Shown: in pieces, positions 30,412-40,529 of the stretch | Layout of the letters: each line of letters starts with the position of its first letter | Position numbering within the stretch: the stretch's first letter is position 1 | DNA from: Lepidodermella squamata | Taxonomy: Eukaryota; Gastrotricha | DNA: 64,000 nt | NCBI GenBank assembly: GCA_047495785.1 | Contig: JBLDXI010000054.1 | Coordinates: forward strand, 434,001 to 498,000 | Direction: 5' to 3' | The notes under the pieces: generated by a model | What the model saw: only the letters and a program-made list of their open reading frames with translations | Told to the model about the DNA's origin: nothing | Database searches by the model: none | Program-made: the position numbers and the translations under genes

Positions 30412-32485
30412 ATGTTGGACCCAACAGAGAAACGTTCAGACAATCAACTGTCTTATTTACTAAAGGTAACAACGAACCAATTGCTCAATGGCATTTAGGT
30501 AGTGATACTTATTTGTTCCAACAAGAGCTTCGAAGTTATGCGTGGTCGCATTCTCACTAGCGGTATTGCAAATCGCATAGCGAAAAAGATTGGTACGTCG
30601 GTTGTTCAAGTTCGAAACTGGTTTTACAACAAACGGAGAGCTGAAAAGCATCGCAGATCAACTCGGCAAGAATGGATAAGACCGTGGCAAAAACTTAAAA
30701 TCATCGAGGTAATTGAATATCATTCGCATTCATTTTCTTAAATTAGTCTGTAGGAGGTCGATAAGCACTACGTACTTCCTCAGCATGTGATAACTGAGCT
30801 AATGGCCGAAACTGGACTGCATGCGATTCAAGTAAAAGGAGTTTACAAGAAATACCGCAGCTCAATGATGGCGAAGAACGGTTATCAAGCGCCTTGGAAT
30901 AGGGTATTATAGCCACTATATTAGGTTCATCAATTAACTTTCCAACTTAGCTTCACGTTCCCAAAGTCGTCAAGGCTAAGGCTAAGCAGAAAGAAACGAA
31001 TGAAAAAAACGAGTCGTCGATGTTGGAAGTGAAACAGAATCCCAAGTTGGTCAAAGCAAGAAAAAAAGTTCATGTGAAATCTAAGAGGATTGGGCGATTG
31101 GAAGATATTCTCGGGGAAGACGAAATCAAATTTTTGATTTTAGAAGTGACACGTAATCCCAAGTTGTTCAAGCAGAGAAAGCAGGTGCTGGCTAAAAAAT
31201 TTGGCCTTACTAAGCGCCAAGTTGAAATATTCTTCAATAAGCATCGCATTAAACAAAAGACACATGATCGGGCCAGGCTGAAAAAGCAGCAGATGGACAT
31301 TTTTGAGAAGGTAAGCCGTGAGGCGATACTAAAATAATATTTTGTTTTGTTTTCATCAGGAATTCAAACAGAATCCCGGCACTTCGCAGCAAAGATTGCA
31401 CGAAATTGCTACAATCGTGGGCGTAACATTATATCAAGCCGCTTATCTTGTCCGTCGAAGACGAAACCAACTAGGAATCCGCAGGCGAACCGTAATATCT
31501 GAACCCAGTAGATTCTCGAATTCACAGTTGGCAGAACTGCAGGAAGCATTTCAGACAACAGTTACGAGGGGCGATAAGTTCGACGTTTCTCTCTATCGAA
31601 GTTTGGCCAAGAAAACTGGATTGAAATGGGAAGTAATTAGGAATTGGTTCTATAACCAGCGAAAATCTGCTGGACTTGAAGTCAAACCAATCAAGAAAAG
31701 AGAAACTCTCGGTCCAAGTAGTATCTGCGCTCTGGAAGCTGTGAGGTCTTCATCATATCGCTGACAATTTTTAATGTTGTGTCATAGGAATTCGGTGAAT
31801 CCAGCGGCATGAGCGATGTCAGACTTCAAGCATTAGCGGAAAAGTTGGGATTAACTATCTCCCAGTTCACTACTTCTTCGCAAGAAAACGGAAACAATTG
31901 GGTATAGCGAAAATTAACAAGGCGAGTCTTTTGTCACTCAAATTTGATCAACGGCAAGCTTTGATGAAGGTGCGCTCAGGCTTTGAAGGTGCTCAAATTT
32001 TTGAAGGTTAAACATGGTTTAATAGGAATTCGATAAGAATCCAGATGTAGATGAAGCAGATATGGCTCGCATAGCTGAGAGTCTGGAAATTCCGTTTGCT
32101 CTTGTTGAACGCTTTTTCGAATATCATCGCAGTAAAAAAAGAGGCCCCGCCACAAAGCGAGCAAAGAATTTCCAATACTTCAGTTGGGACCAGCGTATTC
32201 TTTTAGAAAAGGTTATTAAGCTAATAATTCAAAAACATTAATTAATTCATGGTTTTCGAATTCACTCAGGAGTTTCGAATTTCTGAATTTGTGTCTCACG
32301 AACAGGCTAAAGAGCTCGCAGCAACTTTCCGATGTTCCGCTCAGAAGGTATGGAGTAGGCCTTATACATAAATTTTCCAGGTTTTATGAAAGTTGTTCGT
32401 TATCTGTTAGGTGAAACAGTGGTTCAACACACAGCGATTTCTTGGAAGGAAGAAAGAATCGAAACATGAAATTGCATCATCATGA
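30412..32485 (+). pseudogene. Multi-homeodomain gene 9, eight units, one frameshift
   Basis: Exons: 30412-30465, 30526-30708, 30754-30903, 30951-31310, 31360-31740, 31788-31969, 32026-32211, 32270-32347 and 32411-32485 (stop TGA). The 5' part has an extra unit (HYVLPQHVITELMAE ... VKGVYKKYRSS) between unit 1 and unit 2. Exon 4 contains a partial repeat of the MLEVKQNPKL motif. Unit 1 (VRNWFYNKRR) and unit 4 (IRNWFYNQRK) have Asn at position 51. The unit-5 exon is 182 nt instead of 183: one base is missing before TTCACTACTTC, so unit 5 shifts frame. All other exons are multiples of three. The last intron has a normal GT donor (CAGAAG|gtatgg), unlike its paralogues. Linking exons 1-3 to exon 4 is an inference from frame and splice sites. 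Confidence 0.65.
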
Positions 32486-32559
32486 GGAAACAGTTTCTGT
32501 GGATTTTCTTGCAGTTCAATCCCTGTAAATTATCATTTCTCTTCCAGTTACTGCAGAAA

Positions 32560-32840
32560 ATTCGCAGCGGTACGTCCGGAGCGGACCGGTGAGCACGGAA
32601 CGCGTACTGGTTGTCAGGCAGCAGGCTGAGATCCTCCAGGAACCCACCCAACCAGCGCGCGATGATCGATTCGAGTAGCTTGCCGTCAACTGGGAGCAGC
32701 GAGATCGGCCGCTGAGATGAGACGGCGCCATGCGGTTTACCGGCTTTAGGCACAGGGATGACGGCAGCCTCCTTCCATCCCGGCAGAACGCATCGGGAGC
32801 CGAGGCTGAGGTTAACCCTTTCATGGCCGAATTATTCATC
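32560..32840 (-). pseudogene. Non-LTR reverse transcriptase N-terminal fragment
   Basis: Encodes KAGKPHGAVSSQRPISLLP, then VDGKLLESIIARWLGGFLE and LPDNQYAFRAHRSAPDVP. Same family and region as 20610-20870, with slightly more upstream sequence. Confidence 0.75.
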
Positions 32841-34031
32841 TGCGGTGGAAAAAATATTTGATAGCATTTCTAGGGGTTTTCGCAGGCCCTGATCACGATT
32901 TTGAAACCCGTCTGTCTCTATCTATCACCGCTAAGGCCGTGCAAAAAGTGGTCGAAATCGCCCTATCGGCCCAGCTGATTTCAGCACATTTTTCAAACAC
33001 CCTAGTTTCAGCATTAGATGCTGTCAACATTGAATTGTCATGTTCTAAGCCTCTCCCTTAACGGTCCCTGAAATTCTTCCTTCATTATTCTGAGAAAAGA
33101 AATCAGTTAAACCCAGTTTTCAAATTCAGCATTTTGATCAGTATTCAGCCAAGTCAGCTTTTTCACACGCGGCCGTTTTGAAGCATAAAAAACCCGCATC
33201 TCGCCTGTATATCGTCTGGGCCGATAGGACGATTTCGACCACTTAACTAAAATCAAGGCAGCGCTGTTAGTTTTTGTCGAAATCAAATAAAAATTTACAC
33301 ACAGGTCAATGAGACTATGCTGAACATTGTAGTATTTTTTGTATGACCGGATAATGAGATGGAGTTACCTTGATTTTAATTTGAAAAAAATCGAAATTTC
33401 ATACCTCGGTTATCAATTTTAAAATGGTCATATTTTCAAAACGGTGTGAGATAGCGGTCGGATTGTTTCAAATTCTTGTAGCCAACATCAAAAAGTAGTA
33501 TTGCTTGAAGGGGCGATCAAAAATAAATCAAAATAAAATTTTGGTGTACTGTCAAAGTCAAAATTCCGAAATCGTCCTTATGGCCATACGGCCATACGGA
33601 CCCATAATATAACTAATAAATCATGGAAATTTTTAAATCGCAAGGCTTTAACGATATTACTACGATCATTATAGGTCGGTTATGGATGGTTGAAAGCGAC
33701 TGAACGCTGGACTGTACTGAGCCGTCGGACTTTGGCCGCTAGTATTAATTCAATTGTTGACAAATTGACCGATTGACGAAGCGACTCATCGACGGGGCAA
33801 TAAAAAAAACGAATGATAAACAGCAATGCACATACAAACATAAATCCCATAATTAGCAATGCTAACACGCCTAGTAGCAGCTGGTATTCGAAATTTCCAT
33901 CTCAGGATTATCTCCGCCCAATAAAGTTAGTCTGCTAGTTAATACCCAAGTCGTTAACTGCAAATCTTGGCAGCGAAAATAATAATTGCAGTGGCTTCGT
34001 TAACTAATCATTCGATTCTTTCCAAGTTGAA
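32841..34031. other. 1.2 kb spacer, no gene seen
   Basis: AT-rich with no conserved frame, tandem repeat or paired terminal repeat seen. A GGCCATACGGCCATACGGA short duplication is at 33581-33600. Confidence 0.4.
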
Positions 34032-34379
34032 ATGTTGGCCAGGCTTCTTCTACTTGCTGCCGTTGCTGTTACCGTTAGCGTGTGCTGGGGACCAGATGAA
34101 TTCTACGCGTTATTTACAAAGCCAGGCAAAGATCTCAACACTGCAAATGACTCAGTTCGAGCCGAATACGCAAGGACGTCAAAAAGGTATTGCCCCGAAG
34201 GTAATTACTGCAATGCTGCGCTGCCCACCGGGCCGTACAGCGACTGTGATTGCAAGTCCGAGTACAAGAACAACATGACTTGGTGCCCGACTAATCGATA
34301 TTGCCATCACATATACCATCTAAGTGTGGAACAATGCAAGTGTCGCTACCGCGATCCTTTTGCTTGGCCAGATTCATAA
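34032..34379 (+). CDS. Small secreted eight-cysteine protein 1
   Basis: 115 residues, single exon, stop TAA. Signal peptide about 1-19 (MLARLLLLAAVAVTVSVCW). The mature part has VRAEYARTSKRYCPEGNYC, then C-x11-C-x-C, an NNMTW glycosylation site, then CPTNRYC-x10-C-x-C. The eight cysteines form two similar halves (C-x5-C-x10/11-C-x-C), suggesting internal duplication. An AATAAA signal lies about 195 bases downstream (34571). Secreted; function unknown and no known fold recognised. Paralogue at 36637. Confidence 0.75.
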   Translation: MLARLLLLAAVAVTVSVCWGPDEFYALFTKPGKDLNTANDSVRAEYARTSKRYCPEGNYCNAALPTGPYSDCDCKSEYKNNMTWCPTNRYCHHIYHLSVEQCKCRYRDPFAWPDS

Positions 34380-34601
34380 CTCCAACGTAAAAAACTATTT
34401 CACACAGAAAGCCAGAGCATCAACGTGTTTTATTCGGACACTATGCTATCACCCAAAATTTCTCAGAATGGTACGCTTTTTCATCGCTGAAAAAAAGAAG
34501 AAAGGATACATTTTTACGTAATACTGAAGAGCTTATTTCTAGAATTTTCCTTTGATGTCAGTACATATTAAATAAAATTTGCTTCCACCTTTGTTCAGCT
34601 T

Positions 34602-35723
34602 TCATTTGTAATTGATGAGGACGATGAGCGTTATCGTAAACAGTATAACAATAACGCCAAGAGATCCGAAAAAGGCGACATCCAACAAGCGGCATTTACG
34701 AATTTTCAGTCCACGAAACCTGATAGACTTGACTTTGAAAGTATCACAAGAATCGCACATCGCGCAAGTTACAGCAGAGTAGAAAGTTATGAGCATCGAC
34801 GATAAAATCTGCCCGAAAATAAGATCAGACAACAAAATATTTGCAGGCGTTTTCGGCACATTTTGTAGAATTTGAGTTTGCGCAACTGTGAAGGCCAAGA
34901 GGACTGTCATCGCAAAACTAGCTCGATCAGGTGAATCGGGCGGTAGAAATGCCCCAGCGAATTGCACGAAGGTCAGGACAAAACAGGGTGCTACAACGTT
35001 GAGGACAAAATAGTCCGGTTCTCGAATCAACTCGAAAAAGAACCGAATTTCGTAGTAATTCGCCTTCCCGAATGGTAGCAACTGAAAAGTCTCCCACCTT
35101 CGGCCAAGCTTCCATCCAACGTTCTTTGAAGTAAAGAGGCCGTTAGCAGATCCAATGAGGCTATACATGCTTCGAATTGAAACCGTAGCATTCGATAGCA
35201 GCATTTGAAACTGAATACTACAGGTTTGCTTGTCGACTGGGAATTTTTCGAAATTCATGTCGCAATAGATGTTGAAAATACCGGCGAAATTTATGCTGTA
35301 TAAGCCATCAAATGGGAAGGCGGTAATTGCGCTAGTGATAGTTTGACTCATACCGAAGTCGTTGCAGCTGTTTGAATTAACGATGCCCGGTTTCCAGTAG
35401 TTTTCTGTAGTAGTCATTGCCCAGTGGGGTGGGATAACTCGGGTTGCATTGTACTTCAATGCGGCGTTTTTGATACATTCCACCTCAGCACTCACTACCA
35501 GGGTACCGCTTAGAGAAATTGTCTCATCAAGATCGTTCACCTGAGCGAGTCTGAAGAATATAAAACCGATGTCTATTGGGTCAAGTGTGGCCTTTTGCAA
35601 GAACTCGTTGGGATGAGTAGCTCCTGGTATAACGTTGCATTCTGTTAGGATGATATTTTTGATGTCGCCATCTTGGGCGAAGGCTGGAACAAACACCAGC
35701 AGCTGGATATAAAATAAAATCAT
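34602..35723 (-). CDS. Cys-loop ligand-gated ion channel A1
   Basis: 373 residues, intronless. Signal peptide about 1-16. The ectodomain contains the canonical loop C154-x13-C168 with FPVDKQ (F/Y-P-x-D motif). M1 about 238-259, M2 266-286 (SPDRASFAMTVLLAFTV), M3 294-320, M4 347-371. In M2, Asp at -1', Ser at 2', Thr at 6' and Leu at 9' suggest a cation pore (inference). No vicinal cysteine pair in loop C, so not a nicotinic alpha-type site. The M3-M4 loop is only about 26 residues, far shorter than in typical animal receptors. Paralogues A2 and A3 follow at 40.5 and 46.4 kb. Converges tail-to-tail with the secreted protein at 34032. Confidence 0.88.
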   Translation of the reverse strand: MILFYIQLLVFVPAFAQDGDIKNIILTECNVIPGATHPNEFLQKATLDPIDIGFIFFRLAQVNDLDETISLSGTLVVSAEVECIKNAALKYNATRVIPPHWAMTTTENYWKPGIVNSNSCNDFGMSQTITSAITAFPFDGLYSINFAGIFNIYCDMNFEKFPVDKQTCSIQFQMLLSNATVSIRSMYSLIGSANGLFTSKNVGWKLGRRWETFQLLPFGKANYYEIRFFFELIREPDYFVLNVVAPCFVLTFVQFAGAFLPPDSPDRASFAMTVLLAFTVAQTQILQNVPKTPANILLSDLIFGQILSSMLITFYSAVTCAMCDSCDTFKVKSIRFRGLKIRKCRLLDVAFFGSLGVIVILFTITLIVLINYK

Positions 35724-35835
35724 TATATATTAGAGATTTTCTGCGATTGTCAATCGTCATTGATACCAGTAGGTTATTATCGATCGCAGGACACTTGTAA
35801 GAAAATACTTCCATCTTGTTATAGTTATGCATTGG

Positions 35836-35850
35836 GTAAACAAATAATTA
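35836..35850 (+). promoter_or_regulatory. Shared GTAAACAAATAATTA motif upstream of channel A1
   Basis: A forkhead-type core (GTAAACA) joined to a homeodomain-type core (TAATTA), 113 bases upstream of the A1 start. The same 15 bases occur upstream of A2, A3 and at 55780, in otherwise drifting sequence. A second, opposite-strand forkhead-like word follows (CTTACTGTTTGC here). A regulatory role is inferred from conservation only. Confidence 0.4.
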
Positions 35851-36636
35851 CGAGGACGAACCACTTACTGTTTGCTCAACACTGCGAAAAAATGAAGCAC
35901 TCATTTTTAATTTTTTAATTTTTGATGCGTACCGCTAGGCCAAAAAAGTCAACAACAAGCTGGAATCGACGCGCCGGTGTTTATTTATCATTTTCTAAGA
36001 TAAAAGGCAAGAGAAGACAACTGGAATATCTTGAAGTAATAAAACGGGAGCTGGTGCTCTATATTCAAAGCCACCCGAAGAAAGGGCACTGCCAATACCG
36101 AATGCCATTCGCCGTGTTCCCAAAGGGAAACTTAGTCGTATAAAGCTCAAGCTCGAGCCGTACCTGAAAATTGAAAATTACTCCTTTTCTGTAAGTAAAT
36201 TCATTCCTTATTTCTCAATCATCGACTAGCTGTGTTGCGCAGACAGCAAAGTAAGACCGGTGACCTGGAAAGCTAAGGAAAATCGACAAAAGGGCCCCCA
36301 TCCGGTCAACTGTGCAGAACGATTGAACTAGTAGGGATGATCCTCACAATCCCTAGCGGTACTTCGCTCTCTTAAAATTGTGAAGAAAATATTGGAAACG
36401 GAACACTGTCATAAAACGAGAAAAGTGTTGAGCCTAAAATTTATTGGTACTTAATTTGTAATTCGACAGATGGAAAAACCTACATCATCACATTAACCTC
36501 ACCCGATTGCTGTCTATCAACTAATGCTTACATCGTTAACGGTATTACAGCAAATCTCCTTGGTGTATTTAACAATCGTTGTTCCACAATCGTGAAATGT
36601 TCTCATTTCATCAAATCCCACATATTTCAGTCGAAA
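35851..36636. other. Conserved channel upstream block and spacer
   Basis: 35851-36120 is homologous to DNA at 47672-47900, 55795-56010 and 60840-61000 (TATCTTGAAGTAA and neighbouring words), so it belongs to the duplicated channel unit. The 73-codon ORF at 35922 is not conserved in those copies. No gene to 36636. Confidence 0.45.
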
Positions 36637-36948
36637 ATGGCAAATAGGCTTCTCCTCCTCGCTTTTGCTGCTGTGGCTGTTGCGTACGCCGATCCGCTGG
36701 ATCTCAACACCGCAAGCGACGCAGTTCGAGCCGAATACGCGAGGACTGCCGGCAGGTATTGCCCCGAGGGCAACTACTGCAACGCTGCGATGCCATCCGG
36801 ACCCTACAGCGACTGTGATTGCTATCCTCAGTACAAGAACAACATGACTTGGTGCCCTACCGATCGCTTTTGTGTTCACATTTACCATCTAAGTTTAGCC
36901 CAATGTAAATGCAACAACGACCCTCCAGGAACATATGGCCAGTGGTGA
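36637..36948 (+). CDS. Small secreted eight-cysteine protein 2
   Basis: 103 residues from the Met at 36637 (MANRLLLLAFAAVAVAYA, signal peptide). The frame extends to 36592, but that start would bury the signal peptide. It shares SDAVRAEYARTAGRYCPEG and the C-x5-C-x11-C-x-C-x10-C-x5-C-x10-C-x-C pattern and the NNMTW sequon with the protein at 34032. Single exon. A CAAATAAA signal is at about 37028. Adjacent paralogue pair; function unknown. Confidence 0.75.
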   Translation: MANRLLLLAFAAVAVAYADPLDLNTASDAVRAEYARTAGRYCPEGNYCNAAMPSGPYSDCDCYPQYKNNMTWCPTDRFCVHIYHLSLAQCKCNNDPPGTYGQW

Positions 36949-37352
36949 CCTGCTTTCGATACAGAATTGTGAGGTTCATACAAAATGGGAAATATTCAAT
37001 TGATCGAAATCTGCATCTCGCAAGAAATCAAATAAATTTCTTTCTTTATGTTTAGTCGTATAGATTTGTGCTCCGTTCGTTGGCAAATTCAATTATTTAC
37101 ATGAGAAAAATTATAGACAAATGTTGATTTTTCTCTCAATAATCGCAATTCGCAATGTGGCCGTTCGCGTGCATTTATGTTCGCATCGCGCACAACAAAT
37201 CGCGCCATAGCAACCTGCTCACCGTCAATAGCCGGCTATTAACTCGCACGATCTGAATAGCCGCAGTCTTCTAGAAAGTTAGAAAGAACCCACACAGCTA
37301 ATAAAAGTCATTAAAGACCACAGATTTTCCCACAGCTCATCAATCTTCAAGA
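36949..37352. other. Spacer, no gene seen
   Basis: 3' region of the secreted protein gene, then AT-rich DNA. No repeats recognised. Confidence 0.35.
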
Positions 37353-37723
37353 ATGCCGAGGAAGATTGATAATGAAGATCACTCTGTTAGACAGATGAAG
37401 GAGAACACCTTTGCTCGGAAGCAACGCCGGCATTACCCTGAAAAGGTAAGAAAGTACTTTTTGGTACTTCCTCCGACTCCTAATGAGTCATATTTCAAGG
37501 CCATGAGCGCTTCTTTTGATGTTATCCGAAACAACGTAGCTGAAGTTGGTGGACTACCCCCGAAACACCGCCCTTGCAAGATTCGGATTGGCCAGCCCCC
37601 AAACCAAAGGCGCCACTACCCAACAGTTCACAGTAAGTTCAACTTTAATTCAACTTGGAATTGAAGCCAACTTGTTTTTCCTCACTATCCTTAGATCGGT
37701 CTGTTGATGGAAATTATGGCTGA
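37353..37723 (+). CDS. Putative small three-exon gene of unknown function
   Basis: Possible exons: 37353-37445 (MPRKIDNEDHSVRQMKENTF start), 37500-37632 and 37695-37723 (stop TGA). Introns gtaagaaag...tttcaag (54 nt) and gtaagttc...ccttag (62 nt). The product would be about 84 residues, basic and proline-containing, with no recognised domain. The first intron is a multiple of three without stops, so a 103-residue unspliced reading also exists. Weak call. Confidence 0.35.
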
Positions 37724-37831
37724 TGAAATATTTTGAAAAAGCGATGAACAATATATTACATAATCTTGTCATTAATTCCTCGGTTTTATTGGTTAATCAG
37801 TAAAGAAATATATTATTCTCTGTTAACACAT

Positions 37832-39868
37832 TCACGTGGCTTTTTCAGTAAATTCAACATTTGGCTTTGCTTCACTAGCCTGTTTGAGAAATTCAACAAT
37901 TTCAGTATGACCATTCTTAGTTGCTCTTTCGATAGGCAGCATGCGTTCATCGTCTCGAATCTCCGCAGCTTTTGGGAACTGCTCATACAGGAATTTCACA
38001 ATTTCAAGGTGGCCATTGTGAGCAGCCCAGCAAAGAGGAGTCCGGCCGTAGCAATCGTCCTCAATTTCGATGGCGAGAGGAAATTTTTCGTACAAAAACT
38101 TGACGAAATCATAGCGACCGATTTCCGCAGCAATGCAAAGCGGCATCCGACCGATAATATCGTCGATCCTAACTGAGGTGTTACATTGCTCCCACAGGAA
38201 GTGAAGGACGGCGATATCGCAGTACTCGACCGATAGGCTAAGGGCAGTTTGTCCGAAAAATACGTCCCTAATTTTAACAGCTTCCGGGTATTTGCTGTAG
38301 AGAAATTTGATCATATCCAGCGGAGCGTTGTTAGCAACCGCCCATAGCAACGCCGTCTGGCCCAGCCGTTTGTCCGGCAATTTCACGGCATCAGGGAATT
38401 TGTAGTATAGGTACATAGCTAGATCGAAATTACCCGTTTTTATCGCCATCAGCAACGCAGTCCGGCCAGCCGGGTCTTGAAGTTGAACAGTATCGGGGTA
38501 CTTATCATAGATGACCCTCGCAAAGGTATCGCATCGCATTATTTTCTCCCAGAGAGCAGGTCTCTCCAAACTGACGACCCTTTGGATCACCGCCAGAAGA
38601 TAGGAATTAGGATCCAGCTTTTCAATATCGATTTTCAGAGGCATTGTCTCTAACTTGATAGCGAGGAGCAGGGCAGGTCCTGTGAGCGATTGATATTCCT
38701 CAGTTTCGAGTTTTTCAACAATCCGCTTATGCTCCATCGCCATGATAATTTGATGGCAGGTGGAGATGGTCACATACCGATTTGACCGCTCAAGGACCGC
38801 GATTGGTTCGATTTTTCGTATCAGAGCGAGATTCTCAAGTTCCACGCAAATTTTTTCAGCCTCTTCCGGGGTTTCAAAGGACCAAAGTATCGACAGATCA
38901 ACCAAAGAAACTGGCTCTTCAGGTGAGAAGAACATGAAAATAAGAAAGTAGTCCAGTAAGCGATCGCTGATTCGCTCGAGGATGAGGTTGATTAGCAATT
39001 TTAAGCAGATCCTTTCCTCATTATCTCGGTAGATTTCACGAAGCTCGAAGTGGTTCTCTTTAGGTTCGAGTTGGAAAGTTGCAGCCATTAGAGCGCCATT
39101 CAAAGAGTTGCCCCTACAGGTTCTTACCAGTTCTTTCAGCTTTTCCTCTGGGCAATCGCCTTCTTCCTTTATTTTTGCGAAAAATTCCCAAGCGATCTGC
39201 TCGTTTCGCAATGGGCTGACGATCAACGGCTCAGGGCGGAATAACCGGCGTCTGAAATTGGGGTTTTCGGTGATTACGCAACACGTGATTTGTTGCTTGA
39301 TTTCCTCGCAGCTTTCCAGCATGTACTCCAAAGGTCCGATGTTGAAGAATCCGTCGAGGATGAACAGAATCCTTGCCCTTTTCTGCTGTTGAAAATGGTT
39401 GACAATGTTCGCAAAACTGTGAAATGGCGCCGATTGGTCGTAAGCAGCCTTCCGAGCTAGGTCGATCATTTTAGCCGTGAAATAGTGCTGAGCTTCAGCA
39501 TCAAACTCAGCATGGGCTGGCCATTCGCTACAGTTAAGCCACATGGCGACTTTAAGCTGACATGTTTTGACGAAAAAGTCGTTGTTCGCTGCATCGGTGA
39601 GGACGTGGGCAAAGAGGGAAGTTTTCCCAACTCCATCAGGGCCATTTATTAACAGAACACCTAAAACTATGTATGAAAGCTGATTTTACAGAAATTTCTA
39701 AGAATTACCTTTCTCAGGGGTCTCAGCCAGCTCCTTCAGTCCATTCTTAAAATTGTCGATGTCCACTGATAAGCGAGTGATTTTTGAGGCGAATTTCGGC
39801 ACCCCGACAGCGATGAAATTTCTTGGCTTCTCGGGTTGTTTCTGAGATAACGACGGGCCCTCGGCCAT
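37832..39868 (-). CDS. STAND (NB-ARC-like) NTPase with ankyrin repeats
   Basis: Two exons: 39868-39709 and 39660-37832, joined by a 48-nt phase-1 intron (gtaattc...ttttag); 662 residues. It starts MAEGPSLSQKQPEKPRNF. Walker A is GPDGVGKTS at about residues 60-68 just after the intron; Walker B is ILFILDG at about 151-157. A CRGNSLNGALMAA helix region resembles the NB-ARC GxP segment. A helical/winged-helix-like region follows, then about six ankyrin-type repeats near 460-650 (GRTALLMAIKTGNFDLAMYL, GQTALLWAVANNAPLDMIKF, YGRTPLCWAAHNGHLEIVKF). The layout NTPase plus repeats matches NLR-type signalling ATPases of innate immunity or cell death. No N-terminal death or TIR domain is seen in the short 50-residue leader. 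Cytoplasmic; ATP-driven oligomerisation is inferred. Confidence 0.78.
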
Positions 39869-40529
39869 GGCAAACAGTCCAAGGGCAGTAGTATCGATTA
39901 AAACCTAGTTTTGTGAGTTAATTCGGAAAATATTCGTGTTAAATATAAGTATTCAGTCGTCTGCGCTTTACGCTACGAAAATCTAATTTGTTAACAGCTC
40001 GCTCTTGATTTGCATTTGTATGCAGCAGTGTATTACGCGATATAAAAAGCAATCTCCGGCCGCGCAACGCATAATATTCAGAACAAAAGTGATCAAACGA
40101 GCTATTGTGAGCGGAACAAAATTTATTGGCTTTAATTTCCGAGACATTCTCTATAAGAATTAGGGCAGAACGAGTACTTGCGTAAGAATTGGACTCGTAT
40201 CTATTAAAATGAATCTCGATAAAAATTCAAATTTATCACAGAAAAGGGAGAGATTACTGAAATTTTGCCTTGATTTGCGTGGTAGGGAATCGATAAATAT
40301 CGTCAAGAGGAAAATCGATAACTCTTAGTTTCAAAGCATTCTCACTCATGAATCCTGCATCAAAATCTCGAATTAGCAACACTTTGCAACTCGAAATACG
40401 AAATAATACGCTTTATTTACTATATCGATGAAAATTAAGAAGAAATCAATGAGAAGATACATTTTTCACAATGCTGAGAGCTTATTCAAGATTTTTCTGT
40501 CGTCTGCATTCTCGAGTTTTCAGGTTCGT
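39869..40529. other. Spacer between the STAND gene and channel A2
   Basis: AT-rich, would contain the STAND promoter. A GATATAAAAAGC word is at about 40039, but on the wrong strand to serve that gene. No gene. Confidence 0.35.

Noticed and set aside
35922-36143. 73-codon ORF upstream of channel A1
   Set aside because: The homologous blocks at 47.7, 55.9 and 60.9 kb do not keep the frame.
34032-36948. Venom or toxin-type annotation of the cysteine-rich proteins
   Set aside because: Small size, signal peptide and cysteines alone do not support it; the cysteine pattern matches no toxin fold I recognise.
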